The notes: a model not told the origin generated them from the letters alone. DNA of 64,000 nucleotides from Gammaproteobacteria bacterium (GCA_021773645.1 JAJFJU010000018.1:1-64000), one strand, 5' to 3'; shown: positions 9,185 through 18,972, numbered from the stretch's first letter. Translations and numbers: made by a program.

Positions 9185-10369
9185 TTATACCACTAGCCCC
9201 GCAGCCTGGGCCGAGGCCCAGGCCCACTGGAAATTGAAGCCGCCAAGATGTCCGGTGACATCGACGACTTCGCCGATGCAATAGAGGCCCGGTTGGTCTT
9301 TGCATTCCATGGTTTTTGAGGATAGTTCGTTGGTGTCGATACCGCCCAACGTCACCTCTGCCGTACGGTAACCCTCGGTGCCAGCCGGTCTTAATACCCA
9401 GCCGTTTAATTGTTTTGCCACTTGCTTCAAGACGGTATCGGAAATTTCAGCCAGTGGTGTTTCTGCCGAGGCTGGCCAGAAAAGTGGCTCTAGCTCTAAC
9501 ACCAAGGCTCGGGGCAGGGTTTCAGATAATACCGTTCGCAAGACCACTTTGGATTGCTTGGCCTTGGCCCTTAATAACAGTGCTTGAGCATCCTGTGCAG
9601 GCAATAGGTTGAGCTGAATATCCTTGCCCGGCTGCCAATAACTGGATAGCTGCAACGCGGCGGGGCCACTGAGTCCGCGATGGGTGAATAGGATACCTTC
9701 CGTGAAGGATATGTTGCCGATCTCAAGGATGGCGGGCAGGCTAACCCCGGAGAGCCGTGCCATCAAAGCACCCATGGCACCGGAAAAGGTAAAAGGCACC
9801 AGCCCCGCGCAGGTAGTGCGTACCTTTAGCCCGAATTGTCGCGCCAGCCGATAGCCAAAATCGGTCGCCCCCATTTTTGGAATAGACAGCCCTCCGGTTG
9901 CCAGTACCAGCGATTCAGCCGTGTAGTCACCATGTTTGCAGCTCACGCTGTAGCCCTGTTTATACGCTACCGAGCGGATGTCACTATCGGTCAGCATCTG
10001 CACATGGGCCTGCTCACATTCGGCCGTTAGCGCAGCGAGAATATCTTTGGACGAATGATCACAAAACAGTTGGCCAAGGGTTTTCTCGTGGTAGGCAATG
10101 CCATGTTTCTCCACTAGCGCGATGAAGTCCCACTGGCTATAGCGGCTCAGTGCAGAGATGCAAAAATGCGGGTTGGCAGAAATATAGTTGGAAGGCTCGC
10201 AATATAAATTGGTGAAGTTACAGCGCCCGCCGCCGGACATGAGGATTTTCTTGCCAACCTTGTTGGAACCTTCGAGCACCAGAACCTGCCGGCCACGCTG
10301 TCCCGCAGCAATGGCGCACATCAGACCGGCGGCACCCCCGCCTAAAATAATGACATCGAAATGTTTCAC
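9185..10369 (-). CDS. HI0933/YhiN-family flavoprotein (NAD(P)/FAD-dependent oxidoreductase)
   Basis: A 394-residue flavoprotein of the HI0933 (YhiN, BaiN-like) family. The N-terminus has the FAD dinucleotide motif GGGAAGLMCAIAAG, then the family signature GKKILMSGGGRCNFTN, and the C-terminus has a GEVVDVTGHLGGFNFQWAWASA cofactor loop. The physiological reaction of this family in aerobes is not settled; BaiN relatives reduce bile-acid intermediates. It starts 5 bp after the etfA stop, so it is probably co-transcribed with etfBA, which may hint at a flavin electron-transfer role. Confidence 0.9.
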   Translation of the reverse strand: MKHFDVIILGGGAAGLMCAIAAGQRGRQVLVLEGSNKVGKKILMSGGGRCNFTNLYCEPSNYISANPHFCISALSRYSQWDFIALVEKHGIAYHEKTLGQLFCDHSSKDILAALTAECEQAHVQMLTDSDIRSVAYKQGYSVSCKHGDYTAESLVLATGGLSIPKMGATDFGYRLARQFGLKVRTTCAGLVPFTFSGAMGALMARLSGVSLPAILEIGNISFTEGILFTHRGLSGPAALQLSSYWQPGKDIQLNLLPAQDAQALLLRAKAKQSKVVLRTVLSETLPRALVLELEPLFWPASAETPLAEISDTVLKQVAKQLNGWVLRPAGTEGYRTAEVTLGGIDTNELSSKTMECKDQPGLYCIGEVVDVTGHLGGFNFQWAWASAQAAGLVV

Positions 10370-10374
10370 CGGGT

Positions 10375-11319
10375 TTACTGTTCCAGTTTATCCAGCGCTG
10401 CTTCCAGCTCGGGCAAAATTTTGAACAGGTCGCCGACAATGCCGTAGTCGGCAACCTCGAAGATCGGCGCTTCCTCATCCTTGTTGATGGCGACGATGAC
10501 CTTGCTGTCGATCATGCCGGCAAGATGTTGGATGGCACCGGAGATACCGATGGCGATGTAGAGATCCGGGGCAACAATTTTCCCCGTCTGCCCCACCTGA
10601 TAATCGTTGGGGACAAAACCCGCATCCACCGCTGCGCGCGAGGCGCCGATGGCGGCATTGAGACAATCTGCCAAACCATCGAGTTGGGCAAATTCCTCTT
10701 TACTGCGTAACCCCCGACCGCCGGAGACGACGATGCGGGCGGCAGTAAGTTCAGGGCGTTCGGAACGGGTAAATTCCTCGCTAACGAAACGGCTACCGGG
10801 AAATTCTGGCATAGCCTCGATGCTCAGGATCTCGGCACTGCCACCCTCACCGGCTGCCGCCTCAAAGGCAGTGGCGCGTACCGTTAACAGCTTGGTGGTA
10901 TCACTACTTTGCACCGTGGCTAGAGCGTTACCGGCGTAGATGGGCCGCACAAAGGTATCCGCTGAGGCTATGTCGCAGATGTCAGCAATCAATGCGACAT
11001 CAAGTAGCGCGGCTGCCCGGGGCAAGATATTTTTACCGTAGGTATCCGCCGGGGCGAGGATGTAATCGTAGTCTGTTGCCAACTCCACCACCAAGGCGGC
11101 AAGATTTTCAGCCAGGGCATGGGCGTAATGGGGAGCTTCGGCCACCAATACCTTATGAACGCCAGTGACCTGGCTGGCAGCTTGTGCTGCGGCTTTACCA
11201 TCGGCACTGGCTACTACCACGTGGACTTCATCGGCCAAGGCAGCTGCGGCAGTGACGGTGTTGAGCACCGCGGGGGCAATGCCGCCGTTGCGGGTTTCGG
11301 CCAGTATCAGGGCGCGCAT
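10375..11319 (-). CDS. etfA: electron transfer flavoprotein alpha subunit
   Basis: A 314-residue ETF alpha subunit. Alpha and beta form a soluble FAD/AMP heterodimer that takes electrons from acyl-CoA and other dehydrogenases and passes them to ETF-quinone oxidoreductase. The FAD-binding C-terminal domain is complete: [31 protein letters not shown] and the terminal [20 protein letters not shown]. Its ATG overlaps the etfB stop by one base (TGATG), indicating translational coupling. The electron acceptor is encoded divergently. Confidence 0.96.
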   Translation of the reverse strand: MRALILAETRNGGIAPAVLNTVTAAAALADEVHVVVASADGKAAAQAASQVTGVHKVLVAEAPHYAHALAENLAALVVELATDYDYILAPADTYGKNILPRAAALLDVALIADICDIASADTFVRPIYAGNALATVQSSDTTKLLTVRATAFEAAAGEGGSAEILSIEAMPEFPGSRFVSEEFTRSERPELTAARIVVSGGRGLRSKEEFAQLDGLADCLNAAIGASRAAVDAGFVPNDYQVGQTGKIVAPDLYIAIGISGAIQHLAGMIDSKVIVAINKDEEAPIFEVADYGIVGDLFKILPELEAALDKLEQ

Positions 11320-12068
11320 CAGATCACCTTCGCTTCATTGTGGAGCCGATCCACCAACTCGGCGGCCGTTTCCAGCTTGATGCCGGCTTTTCGTTTCGGC
11401 GGCGCGGTGACTTTAATCACCTTAAGACGAGGCGCGATATCGATGCTGAGATCCTCGGGACTGAGCGCCTCCAGCGATTTTTTCTTCGCCCTCATGATGT
11501 TGGGCAGGGTGGGATAACGCGGCTCGTTGAGACGCAGATCGACACTAACCACCGCCGGCAGATCAAGCTCAAGGGTTTCCGAGCCACCATCCACCTCGCG
11601 GATAATGGTGAGCTTACCTTCACCGAATTCCAGCTTGGATGCGAAAGTGCCCTGGGGCCAATGGAGCAGACCGGCGAGCATCTGGGCACTCTGGTTATTG
11701 TCGTCATCAATGGCCTGTTTGCCGAGCAGTACCAGATTGACATCCTCTCGCTTGGCCAGAGCAGCGAAGCCCTTGGCCACCGCCAAGGGCTGCAGTTCGG
11801 CATCCGTAGTCACGTGGATGGCCCGATCCGCACCCATGGCTAACGCAGTACGCAGGGTCTCCTGGCACTTGGCCTCACCCATGGAGACCACGATTATCTC
11901 ATCGGCACCTCCGGCCTCTTTCAGGCGTATGGCCTCCTCCACCGCAATCTCGTCAAAGGGATTCATCGACATCTTGACGTTGCTGGTCTCGACGCCGGTT
12001 TCATCCGTTTTGACGCGGATTTTCACCTCATAGTCGATGACCCGCTTGACCCCAACCAGTATTTTCAT
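11319..12068 (-). CDS. etfB: electron transfer flavoprotein beta subunit
   Basis: A 249-residue ETF beta subunit, usual length. It carries the AMP-binding fold ([66 protein letters not shown]) and the recognition loop [30 protein letters not shown], which docks partner dehydrogenases. It is the first gene of etfB-etfA-flavoprotein, with 122 bp between it and the chosen start of ETF-quinone oxidoreductase on the other strand, so a shared divergent promoter is likely. Confidence 0.96.
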   Translation of the reverse strand: MKILVGVKRVIDYEVKIRVKTDETGVETSNVKMSMNPFDEIAVEEAIRLKEAGGADEIIVVSMGEAKCQETLRTALAMGADRAIHVTTDAELQPLAVAKGFAALAKREDVNLVLLGKQAIDDDNNQSAQMLAGLLHWPQGTFASKLEFGEGKLTIIREVDGGSETLELDLPAVVSVDLRLNEPRYPTLPNIMRAKKKSLEALSPEDLSIDIAPRLKVIKVTAPPKRKAGIKLETAAELVDRLHNEAKVI

Positions 12069-12190
12069 CCGTTACTCCAACGCTTTTTCTATAGGACCCA
12101 AGCTTAGTGATGAGGGTTCAAGCCCGCAACGCCTGGCGATGGTCGCAGTCTATACTTGCCATCAATGTAGTGCGGAGGAGGACGGAAACG

Positions 12191-13801
12191 ATGGCGCGGG
12201 AGAGTATGGAGTTTGATGTGGTCATCGTGGGTGCGGGTCCCGCCGGCTTGGCCGCGGCCATCCGCCTGCGCCAGCTAGCCGATCAGACTGGGCAGGATAT
12301 TAGCGTGTGTGTGCTGGAAAAAGGCTCTGAAGTGGGCGCTCACATTCTGTCTGGCGCAGTGCTCGATCCAAAAGCGCTGGATGAGTTACTGCCCGACTGG
12401 CAATCATCCGGTGCTCCGGTTAGCACCGCGGTACAACAGGAGCGCTTTTTATTTCTCCGTAAGCAGGGGTTCTTTTCCTTGCCGGTGCCTCCGCAGATGC
12501 ATAGTGCTGGCACTTATGTCATCAGCCTGGGCAATCTGTGCCGATGGTTGGCCGAGCAGGCCGAGGCGTTGGGGGTGGAGATCTTTCCCGGTTTTGCCGC
12601 CAGCGAGGTGCTCTATGGTGACCAGGGCGAAGTGGTTGGTGTGGCCACCGGTGATATGGGAATCGCTCAGGATTCCTCTCCCAAGCCCAATTACCAGCAG
12701 GGGATCGAGCTGCGTGCCCGCCACACGCTGTTTGCCGAGGGCTGTCGCGGCTCCCTGACTCGCGAGTTGCTAGAGCGCCACAAGCTGCAGGATGAATGCG
12801 ATCCACAGATCTATGGTCTCGGCATCAAGGAACTGTGGGATATTGATCCCGCCCTGAACCAACCCGGACAGGTAATACATAGCGTGGGTTGGCCGCTAGA
12901 TCGTAAGACCTATGGCGGCGGCTTTCTCTACCACCTAGAGGGCCATCAGGTGGCGGTGGGTTTCGTTGTGGGTCTCGATTACCAGAATCCCTATATGAGC
13001 CCCTTCGAGGAATTCCAGCGCTTCAAGACCCATCCGGCCATTCGCGGTGTATTTACTGGAGCGCGTCCGGTGGCCTACGGCGCCCGTGCGCTTAGCGAAG
13101 GAGGTTATCAGGCTATTCCAAGACTCAGCTTTCCCGGCGGATTGCTCATTGGTGACACCGCTGGCTTTCTCAACGTGCCGCGCATCAAGGGAATTCACTG
13201 CGCGATGAAATCCGGCATGCTCGCGGCCGAGGCCATTGCGACTGATGGGGCTGAGCACTATGCAACAAAACTGCATGCGAGCTGGCTTGGAGAAGAACTC
13301 TACCGGGCGCGCAACATTCGCCCCGCCTTTCGCTGGGGACTATATGGCGGTCTGGCCTACGCCGCCATCGACACCTATTTTCTACGTGGTCGTGCACCCT
13401 GGACCCTGCATCACCAAGCCGATCATACGCACATCAAGAAGGCGGAGCAGTGTCAGCCCATCACCTACCCCAAGCCTGACGGAGTGCTGACCTTTGATCG
13501 CAGCACTTCCCTGTCATTAGCCAACATTGGTCACGATGAGGATCAGCCGGTGCATCTGCAGCTGGATGATCCAGAGCGGGCCCTAAAGGTAAATCTCTCT
13601 GATTACGCCGGACCGGAAGCACGTTATTGCCCCGCGGGGGTCTATGAATTCGTGGAAGATGGCGAGACCGGTGCCCAGCGTTTACAGATAAACGCCCAGA
13701 ACTGCCTGCACTGCAAAAGCTGCGACATCAAGGACCCGGGGCAAAATATCCGCTGGATACCGCCGGAGGGCGGCAGCGGGCCAAGTTATCCCAATATGTA
13801 A
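12191..13801 (+). CDS. electron transfer flavoprotein-ubiquinone oxidoreductase
   Basis: A 536-residue peripheral inner-membrane iron-sulfur flavoprotein. It oxidises reduced ETF and reduces ubiquinone. FAD motif [14 protein letters not shown] lies at the N-terminus. The C-terminal 4Fe-4S ligands are present in CPAGVYEF and [13 protein letters not shown] chose the ATG at 12191, which follows GGAGGAGG; an in-frame ATG at 12107 would add an atypical basic leader. Together with etfBA it completes a dehydrogenase-to-quinone pathway, probably for fatty or branched acid oxidation. Confidence 0.95.
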   Translation: MARESMEFDVVIVGAGPAGLAAAIRLRQLADQTGQDISVCVLEKGSEVGAHILSGAVLDPKALDELLPDWQSSGAPVSTAVQQERFLFLRKQGFFSLPVPPQMHSAGTYVISLGNLCRWLAEQAEALGVEIFPGFAASEVLYGDQGEVVGVATGDMGIAQDSSPKPNYQQGIELRARHTLFAEGCRGSLTRELLERHKLQDECDPQIYGLGIKELWDIDPALNQPGQVIHSVGWPLDRKTYGGGFLYHLEGHQVAVGFVVGLDYQNPYMSPFEEFQRFKTHPAIRGVFTGARPVAYGARALSEGGYQAIPRLSFPGGLLIGDTAGFLNVPRIKGIHCAMKSGMLAAEAIATDGAEHYATKLHASWLGEELYRARNIRPAFRWGLYGGLAYAAIDTYFLRGRAPWTLHHQADHTHIKKAEQCQPITYPKPDGVLTFDRSTSLSLANIGHDEDQPVHLQLDDPERALKVNLSDYAGPEARYCPAGVYEFVEDGETGAQRLQINAQNCLHCKSCDIKDPGQNIRWIPPEGGSGPSYPNM

Positions 13802-13838
13802 GCGCTGCTCCGGGATGCCATTCACCCATTCCACGAGC

Positions 13839-13882
13839 TATAATTCCGCACGTTTATTTGGCGCTTGGCGCCCTCCTTTTTT
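13839..13882 (+). promoter_or_regulatory. perfect -10 box followed by a terminator-like hairpin ahead of glyQ
   Basis: TATAAT stands at 13839-13844, with no clear -35 at the normal distance. About 15 bp later GGCGC-TTG-GCGCC (13860-13872) is followed by CTCCTTTTTT. The hairpin may simply end the upstream ETF oxidoreductase transcript, or act as an early attenuator of glyQS if transcription starts near 13851. Confidence 0.45.
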
Positions 13883-13902
13883 CAGCTATACGGTATTTCA
13901 CA

Positions 13903-14853
13903 TTGTCAGCAAATAGTGAGTCCGCTTCGGCCTTTGATCTGTCCACTTTTCAGGGACTGATTCTGGCGCTGCAAGATTTTTGGGCAAAGCAAGGTTGCGC
14001 CCTGCAGCAGCCCCTCGATATGGAGGTGGGTGCAGGCACCTTCCATCCGGCTACTTTTCTGCGTGCCATTGGGCCAGAGCCTTGGTCCGCGGCCTATGTG
14101 CAACCCTCGCGCCGACCCACTGATGGGCGCTATGGTGAGAACCCCAATCGTCTGCAGCACTATTACCAGTATCAGGTAGTGATTAAACCCTCGCCGCTGA
14201 ATATTCAAGAGCTCTATCTGGAATCACTGCAAGTCCTCGGCATCGATCCGCTGGAGCACGATATTCGCTTTGTGGAAGATAACTGGGAGTCACCGACGCT
14301 TGGGGCCTGGGGCCTGGGTTGGGAGATTTGGTTGAACGGCATGGAGATTACCCAGTTCACTTATTTTCAGCAGGTGGGCGGGCTCGAATGTCGACCGGTC
14401 ACCGCCGAGATCACCTATGGGCTGGAGCGTATCGCCATGTATCTCCAGGAGGTGGACAGCCTGTTTGACCTCACCTGGACCGATGGGCCACTTGGGCGGG
14501 TTACTTATGGTGATATTTTTCTGCAAAACGAGGCGGAGATGTCAGCCTACAATTTTGAGCACGCCGATGTGGAGGCCTTGTTCGGCTGGTTCGATAGCTG
14601 TGAGGCCGAGAGTACACGGCTGATCGAGTTGGATCTTCCGCTCCCAGCCTATGAGATGGTGCTCAAGGCCTCCCATACTTTTAATTTGCTGGATGCCCGT
14701 CAGGCCATTTCGGTGACCGAGCGCCAGCGCTATATCCTGCGTGTGCGCACTCTCTCACGTGCGGTGGCCAAGGCTTATTACGCCCGTCGGGAGGCGCTAA
14801 ACTTCCCCATGCTGGCGGATGCTGTAGCCATGCTTGAAGAGGGGGCAGCATGA
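13903..14853 (+). CDS. glyQ: glycyl-tRNA synthetase alpha subunit
   Basis: A catalytic alpha subunit of the alpha2beta2 bacterial glycyl-tRNA synthetase. The hallmark start of the domain ([46 protein letters not shown]) is intact and the body is collinear with E. coli GlyQ. No ATG is available at the right place. I prefer the TTG at 13903, giving about 316 residues; a TTG at 13858 would put the start in front of the terminator-like hairpin and is unlikely. No strong ribosome site is visible. Its last bases overlap glyS by ATGA. Confidence 0.93.
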   Translation: MSANSESASAFDLSTFQGLILALQDFWAKQGCALQQPLDMEVGAGTFHPATFLRAIGPEPWSAAYVQPSRRPTDGRYGENPNRLQHYYQYQVVIKPSPLNIQELYLESLQVLGIDPLEHDIRFVEDNWESPTLGAWGLGWEIWLNGMEITQFTYFQQVGGLECRPVTAEITYGLERIAMYLQEVDSLFDLTWTDGPLGRVTYGDIFLQNEAEMSAYNFEHADVEALFGWFDSCEAESTRLIELDLPLPAYEMVLKASHTFNLLDARQAISVTERQRYILRVRTLSRAVAKAYYARREALNFPMLADAVAMLEEGAA

Positions 14854-16931
14854 GCGATATAGCAGATCTGCTGATAGAGATTGGCACCGAGGAATTGCCG
14901 CCCAAGGCCTTGCGCGGTCTTTCCCAGGCCTTTACCCGTGGTGTACAGGAGGGTTTGAAGCAGGCCGGGTTGAAGCATGCCGATGTGGTGCCTTACGCTA
15001 CACCACGCCGCTTGGCGGTGTTGGTTTCGGACCTGGTTGCCGGTCAGCCCGAGCGCCAGTCAGAGCGGCGTGGTCCCGCTGTGAAGGTGGCCTTTGATGA
15101 ACAGGGCGAGCCCACTCGCGCTGCCAGTGGTTTTGCCGCCTCTTGTGGAGTGGAGGTGGATCAACTGGAGCGCCAGGAGACCGAGCAGGGGTGCTGGCTG
15201 ATTTTTCGCAGCACTGAGGTGGGACAGACCACCACCTCACTGGTTCCAGGCATCGTAGAAAAAGCACTGGCCAATTTGCCGATTCCCAAGCGCATGCGTT
15301 GGGGATCTAGCGATATAGAGTTTGTACGCCCAGTGCATTGGGTGGTTTTGCTCTATGGAGAAACCGTCATTGATACCGAAATTTTGGGCGTCAGTGCAGG
15401 TCGACAGACTTACGGTCATCGCTTCCACGCACCTAGTGCCATCTCCCTGGAGCAACCTTCAGCCTATGCCCTGCAGCTCTATGGCAGCGCCTATGTAGTG
15501 GTGGACTTTGATACCCGCCGTTCCATGGTGCGCAAGCAGGCCGAGGCAGCCGCAGTAGAGCTCGGAGGCACAGCCATCATCAATGATGCCTTGCTCGATG
15601 AGGTCACCGCCCTGGTGGAATGGCCGGTGGCGGTCAGTGGCAGTTTTGATGAGGAATATCTGGAGCTGCCGGATCCGGCGCTTATTGCCACCATGCAGGG
15701 CAATCAGAAGTATTTTCCGGTGGCCGATGAGAGCGGCAAGCTACAGGCTCATTTCATTACCATCAGCAACATTGAGAGCAGCAACCCTGAAGCGGTCCGC
15801 TCCGGTAATGAACGGGTTATCCGCCCGCGTTTGAGCGATGCCCAATTTTTTTACCATAATGACCTCAAACACTCCCTGGAAGAGCGCCTGGAGGGGCTTA
15901 AGAATGTGGTGTTCCAGAAGGATTTGGGATCCTTGTTCGAGAAATCTCGGCGCGTCTCACGCCTTGCCGCTCACATTGCCATCGCCATGGGCGAAACCCC
16001 GGAGGCAGTGGAGCTGGCGAAGCGCGCCGGCCGCTTGTGTAAATGTGATCTGCTAACTGAGATGGTGGGTGAATTCCCTGAATTGCAGGGCACCATGGGG
16101 CGTTATTACGCCATCGCGGGCGGTGAGCCGAAGGCAGTTGTATTGGCGCTTGAGGAGTCCTATGCACCGCGTTTTGCCGGTGCCCCGGTACCGGTTAGCA
16201 CCACCAGCCAGGCGGTGGCCATGGCCGACAAGCTCGATACCCTGGTAGGCATCTTTGGTATCGGTCAGGTACCCAGCGGTGCCAAGGACCCCTTTGCCCT
16301 GCGCCGGGCGGCGCTGGGGGTGCTGCGCATCATGATTGAGGCAAAACTCAATCTTGATCTGCCAAAGCTGCTGGATGCGGCGGTCGCGGAATATCCAGAG
16401 GACATTGATCGTACGGTGGTCGAGCCCATCTTCGCCTTTATGAACGATCGGCTGCGGGCCTATTTTCTGGATCGCGGCATTCTGCCCGATGTCTTTGAGG
16501 CGGTGCAGGCCCGCCACCCCGAGCGGCCCTATGATTTTGCTCGCCGGGTACAGGCCGTGGAGGCCTTCCGTAAGTTACCGGAGGGCGAGGCCCTGTCGGC
16601 GGCGAACAAGCGCATTGGCAATATACTCAAGAAAGCCGAGGGAGAGCGGGCAGAACAGGTGGATGATGCCCTGTTTGGCGAGGATGCAGAGTGGAATCTT
16701 GCAGCCAAATTGGCGGGGCTTACGCCACAGGTGAAAAAGCTGCTGCAATCCGGTGATTACAGCGGTGCGCTGACGCGTCTCGCTGGCCTGCGGGAGGCGG
16801 TAGATGACTTTTTTGATCACGTCCAGGTGATGGCGGAGAATCCTGCGGTCCAGCAAAATCGATTGACCATGCTGAATAATATCCACGGGCTTTTCCTGCA
16901 GACGGCAGATATATCTCGCCTGCAATTCTAG
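14850..16931 (+). CDS. glyS: glycyl-tRNA synthetase beta subunit
   Basis: A 693-residue beta subunit, normal length (E. coli 689). It recognises tRNA and is needed for activity with GlyQ. The N-terminal [23 protein letters not shown], the HD-like central part and the C-terminal anticodon-binding-like tail ([24 protein letters not shown]) are all present. It starts in a 4-base ATGA overlap with glyQ, preceded by GAAGAGGGGG, so the two subunits should be made in step. Its TAG stop lies inside a CTAG palindrome. Confidence 0.96.
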   Translation: MSDIADLLIEIGTEELPPKALRGLSQAFTRGVQEGLKQAGLKHADVVPYATPRRLAVLVSDLVAGQPERQSERRGPAVKVAFDEQGEPTRAASGFAASCGVEVDQLERQETEQGCWLIFRSTEVGQTTTSLVPGIVEKALANLPIPKRMRWGSSDIEFVRPVHWVVLLYGETVIDTEILGVSAGRQTYGHRFHAPSAISLEQPSAYALQLYGSAYVVVDFDTRRSMVRKQAEAAAVELGGTAIINDALLDEVTALVEWPVAVSGSFDEEYLELPDPALIATMQGNQKYFPVADESGKLQAHFITISNIESSNPEAVRSGNERVIRPRLSDAQFFYHNDLKHSLEERLEGLKNVVFQKDLGSLFEKSRRVSRLAAHIAIAMGETPEAVELAKRAGRLCKCDLLTEMVGEFPELQGTMGRYYAIAGGEPKAVVLALEESYAPRFAGAPVPVSTTSQAVAMADKLDTLVGIFGIGQVPSGAKDPFALRRAALGVLRIMIEAKLNLDLPKLLDAAVAEYPEDIDRTVVEPIFAFMNDRLRAYFLDRGILPDVFEAVQARHPERPYDFARRVQAVEAFRKLPEGEALSAANKRIGNILKKAEGERAEQVDDALFGEDAEWNLAAKLAGLTPQVKKLLQSGDYSGALTRLAGLREAVDDFFDHVQVMAENPAVQQNRLTMLNNIHGLFLQTADISRLQF

Positions 16932-16942
16932 CAGGCTGCTAG
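16928..16942. repeat. 15-bp CTAG-bounded palindrome over the glyS stop codon
   Basis: CTAGCAG-G-CTGCTAG is a perfect inverted repeat with a one-base centre. The stop TAG of glyS is part of the left arm. Its ends (CTAG-CAG and CTG-CTAG) equal the ends and target duplications of the 202-bp element at 55787-55988, so it may be an excision footprint. Confidence 0.4.
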
Positions 16943-16962
16943 CAAGTACGAGGGCTACGCGC

Positions 16963-17514
16963 ATGCATTTGGTGATACTGGGACGGGATGGTGTGATTAG
17001 CCGCCGGGGCATACGCCCACGTACGCCAGAGCAATGGGAGGCCTTGCCCGGTTCCCTGGATGCCATTGCGCGAATGAATCACGCGGGCTTTCGGGTGGTG
17101 GTAGCCACCAACCAGCCACGACTAGCGCGGCCAGGGTTCGACATCGAGGATCTGAATCGCATCCACGCCAAACTATATCGACAGTTGGCGGAGAAGGGTG
17201 GTCATATCGACGCCTTTTTCTTTTGCCCCCACGATGAAAAAGAGCGCTGCGATTGCCGCAAGCCACGTCCTGGCTTGCTCCATCAGATCAGTAGCCGGCT
17301 GCGGACGAGTGTCGAAGGGGTACCCATGGTGGGCTGTTATCTCGGGGATATCCAGGCGGCACGGGCTGCGGGAGCACAACCGGTCTATCTGCATTCCAAC
17401 GGCGGGCGTGAATTGAGTCAGGAGCACCTGGAAGGGGTCAAGGTGTTCGATGGTTTGCCGAGCTTTGTCGATTCTCTTATTGCCAAGCTGAGTACAGCGG
17501 AGGCAGCACCATAG
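16963..17514 (+). CDS. GmhB-like HAD phosphatase homologue with a degenerate active site
   Basis: A 183-residue homologue of D-glycero-manno-heptose-1,7-bisphosphate 7-phosphatase (GmhB), in the usual place after glyS and before plsC. GmhB makes a lipopolysaccharide heptose precursor. HAD motif I should read LDRDGVI; here it is LGRDGVI, so the nucleophilic Asp is Gly (codon GGA at 16981-16983). Motif IV VGDxLGD is VGCYLGD, losing another acidic residue, and the usual TNQSGIARG loop is TNQPRLARPG. Motif II Thr, motif III CDCRKP and the zinc ligands (CPH, CDC) are retained and the frame is open. It may be a pseudoenzyme or have changed function. Confidence 0.85.
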   Translation: MHLVILGRDGVISRRGIRPRTPEQWEALPGSLDAIARMNHAGFRVVVATNQPRLARPGFDIEDLNRIHAKLYRQLAEKGGHIDAFFFCPHDEKERCDCRKPRPGLLHQISSRLRTSVEGVPMVGCYLGDIQAARAAGAQPVYLHSNGGRELSQEHLEGVKVFDGLPSFVDSLIAKLSTAEAAP

Positions 17515-18242
17515 TGCACAAACGCGGCGTGGTGATGCTGCGTTCGACGCTGTTTGCCTTGGGTCAGGTCGTATCTACGATGCTGGTTGCGATCCTCGGA
17601 TTGTTGACCCTTCCCTTTCCCTACCGTACCCGCTATCGCTGCATCACTCTGTGGACCCATTTTAATCTCTGGTGGTTGGAAAAGAGCTGTGGTCTGCGCT
17701 GCGAAATAGAAGGCCTGGAGCATGTGCCGTCGCAGCCGACCATCGTTTTCTCCCGCCATGAGTCCGCCTGGGAGACGCTGGCCCTGCAGAAGGTGTTCAA
17801 CCCGCAAGTGTGGGTGCTCAAACGCGAAATACTCTGGCTGCCCTTCTTCGGTTGGGCCATCGCCATGCTAAAACCCATTGCTATTAATCGTTCCAATGCC
17901 CGGCGTGCCCTGCTCCAGCTCAAGGAGCAGGGTCGGCAGCGCCTTGAGGCCGGTTGCTGGGTAGTCATTTTCCCCGAGGGCACGCGGGTGGCTCCGGGGG
18001 AATATCGGCGTTATAGGCGTGGTGGTGCAGCACTGGCTGAGGAGACCAGCTACCCGGTGGTGCCAGTGGCCCATAATGCAGGCGACTACTGGCCACGCCG
18101 GAGCTTTCTCAAGTGGCCCGGAACCATTCGCTTGGTGGTAGGCCCGGTAATTGAGAGCAAGGGTCGGAGTGCGGCCCAAATCAATGCCCTTGCCGAGAGT
18201 TGGATCGAGACTACAGTCGCCCGCCTGCGCGAGAAAACTTAG
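17514..18242 (+). CDS. plsC: 1-acyl-sn-glycerol-3-phosphate acyltransferase
   Basis: A 242-residue PlsC-type acyltransferase that converts lysophosphatidic acid to phosphatidic acid at the inner membrane. An N-terminal hydrophobic helix (LVAILGLLTLPFPY) is followed by block I RHESAWET (an H-x4-E form common in this branch instead of H-x4-D), block II KREILWLPFFGWA, and block III FPEGTRVAPGE. The GTG at 17514 overlaps the stop of the preceding gene; an ATG at 17535 is an alternative. Its TAG stop abuts a small inverted-repeat element. Confidence 0.92.
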   Translation: MHKRGVVMLRSTLFALGQVVSTMLVAILGLLTLPFPYRTRYRCITLWTHFNLWWLEKSCGLRCEIEGLEHVPSQPTIVFSRHESAWETLALQKVFNPQVWVLKREILWLPFFGWAIAMLKPIAINRSNARRALLQLKEQGRQRLEAGCWVVIFPEGTRVAPGEYRRYRRGGAALAEETSYPVVPVAHNAGDYWPRRSFLKWPGTIRLVVGPVIESKGRSAAQINALAESWIETTVARLREKT

Positions 18243-18331
18243 GAGCCTGTCGGATTTAGGCGTCCGTAGCGAGGGAAAGCTATTTTGAGACAGATTTTTC
18301 GCAGTAGGGTAGTCCTAAACTCGACAGACTC
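18243..18331. mobile_element. 89-bp MITE-like element with 18-bp terminal inverted repeats
   Basis: The left end GAGCCTGTCGGATTTAGG (18243-18260) matches the reverse complement of the right end (18314-18331), GAGTCTGTCGAGTTTAGG, at 15 of 18 positions. It is flanked by TTAG (18239-18242, containing the plsC stop) and CTAG (18332-18335); both fit the YTAR target rule of IS5-type transposition. No coding capacity. The next gene's promoter would lie between here and 18432. Confidence 0.55.
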
Positions 18332-18432
18332 CTAGAAGGCTGTCAACCGCTGAATACTTACTGCGTTTCCTATTATAGAGTCTGAACATATAGATTTATG
18401 CGGGAAGGCGCGGATGAAAGAGGAGAGCGGCA

Positions 18433-18972
18433 ATAGCGGATTCCACCCTGGCCCTCGATCGGTTTCTCGCAGGCGTCGAACGGCGTGCGCTGCGGATGGC
18501 GGATATTGCCACTGGCAACCGCGAAGAGGCGCTCGACATTGTTCAGGACAGCATGCTGAAGCTCTGTACTCGCTACGGCGACCGGCCGGAATTGGAGTGG
18601 GGGGCGTTGTTTCACGTCATTCTGCAAAGCCGAATCCGCGATTGGTACCGGCGATCCCGGGTGCGTAATCGCTGGCAGGTATGGTTCAAGGGCGATGGGC
18701 TGGATGAGGCAGAAGACCCTATTGCCAGGCAGCCGGACCCAGGGCCGGGGATTGAGCGCCAGCTGGAGCATGTGGCCATGGTGGATGAGTTGGAGGTGGC
18801 CTTGCGTGCATTACCGTTACGCCAGCAACAGTGCTTTTTACTGCGGGTGTGGGAAGGCCTGAGCGTGGCCGAGGCGGCGCGAGCGATGGCCTGCTCCGAG
18901 GGCAGTGTAAAAACCCATTATCACCGTGCCATCCACAAGCTGAGAACCTCATTGGAGGGCTATGCGCCATGA
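18433..18972 (+). CDS. ECF-type RNA polymerase sigma factor (probable ATA start)
   Basis: A sigma-70 family ECF factor of about 179 residues with region 2 (ATGNREEALDIVQDSMLKL, then the WGALFHVILQSRIRDWYRR core/-10 contact) and region 4 (ALPLRQQQCFLLRVWEGLSVAEAARAMACSEGSVKTHYHRAIHKL). The first ATG in frame, 18496, would cut off the conserved start of region 2 (TLALDRFLAGVERRALRMA), which is clearly encoded upstream. The frame is closed by TGA at 18415. The only place that fits a start is ATA at 18433, 7 bases after AGGAG. It heads a four-gene cassette and overlaps the next gene by ATGA. Confidence 0.85.
   Translation: MADSTLALDRFLAGVERRALRMADIATGNREEALDIVQDSMLKLCTRYGDRPELEWGALFHVILQSRIRDWYRRSRVRNRWQVWFKGDGLDEAEDPIARQPDPGPGIERQLEHVAMVDELEVALRALPLRQQQCFLLRVWEGLSVAEAARAMACSEGSVKTHYHRAIHKLRTSLEGYAP

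Noticed and set aside
18414-18668. ATG at 18414 as the start of the ECF sigma gene through a frameshift
   Set aside because: It needs a one-base change with no slippery site. ATA at 18433 gives the family N-terminus in the correct frame without one. Not fully excluded.
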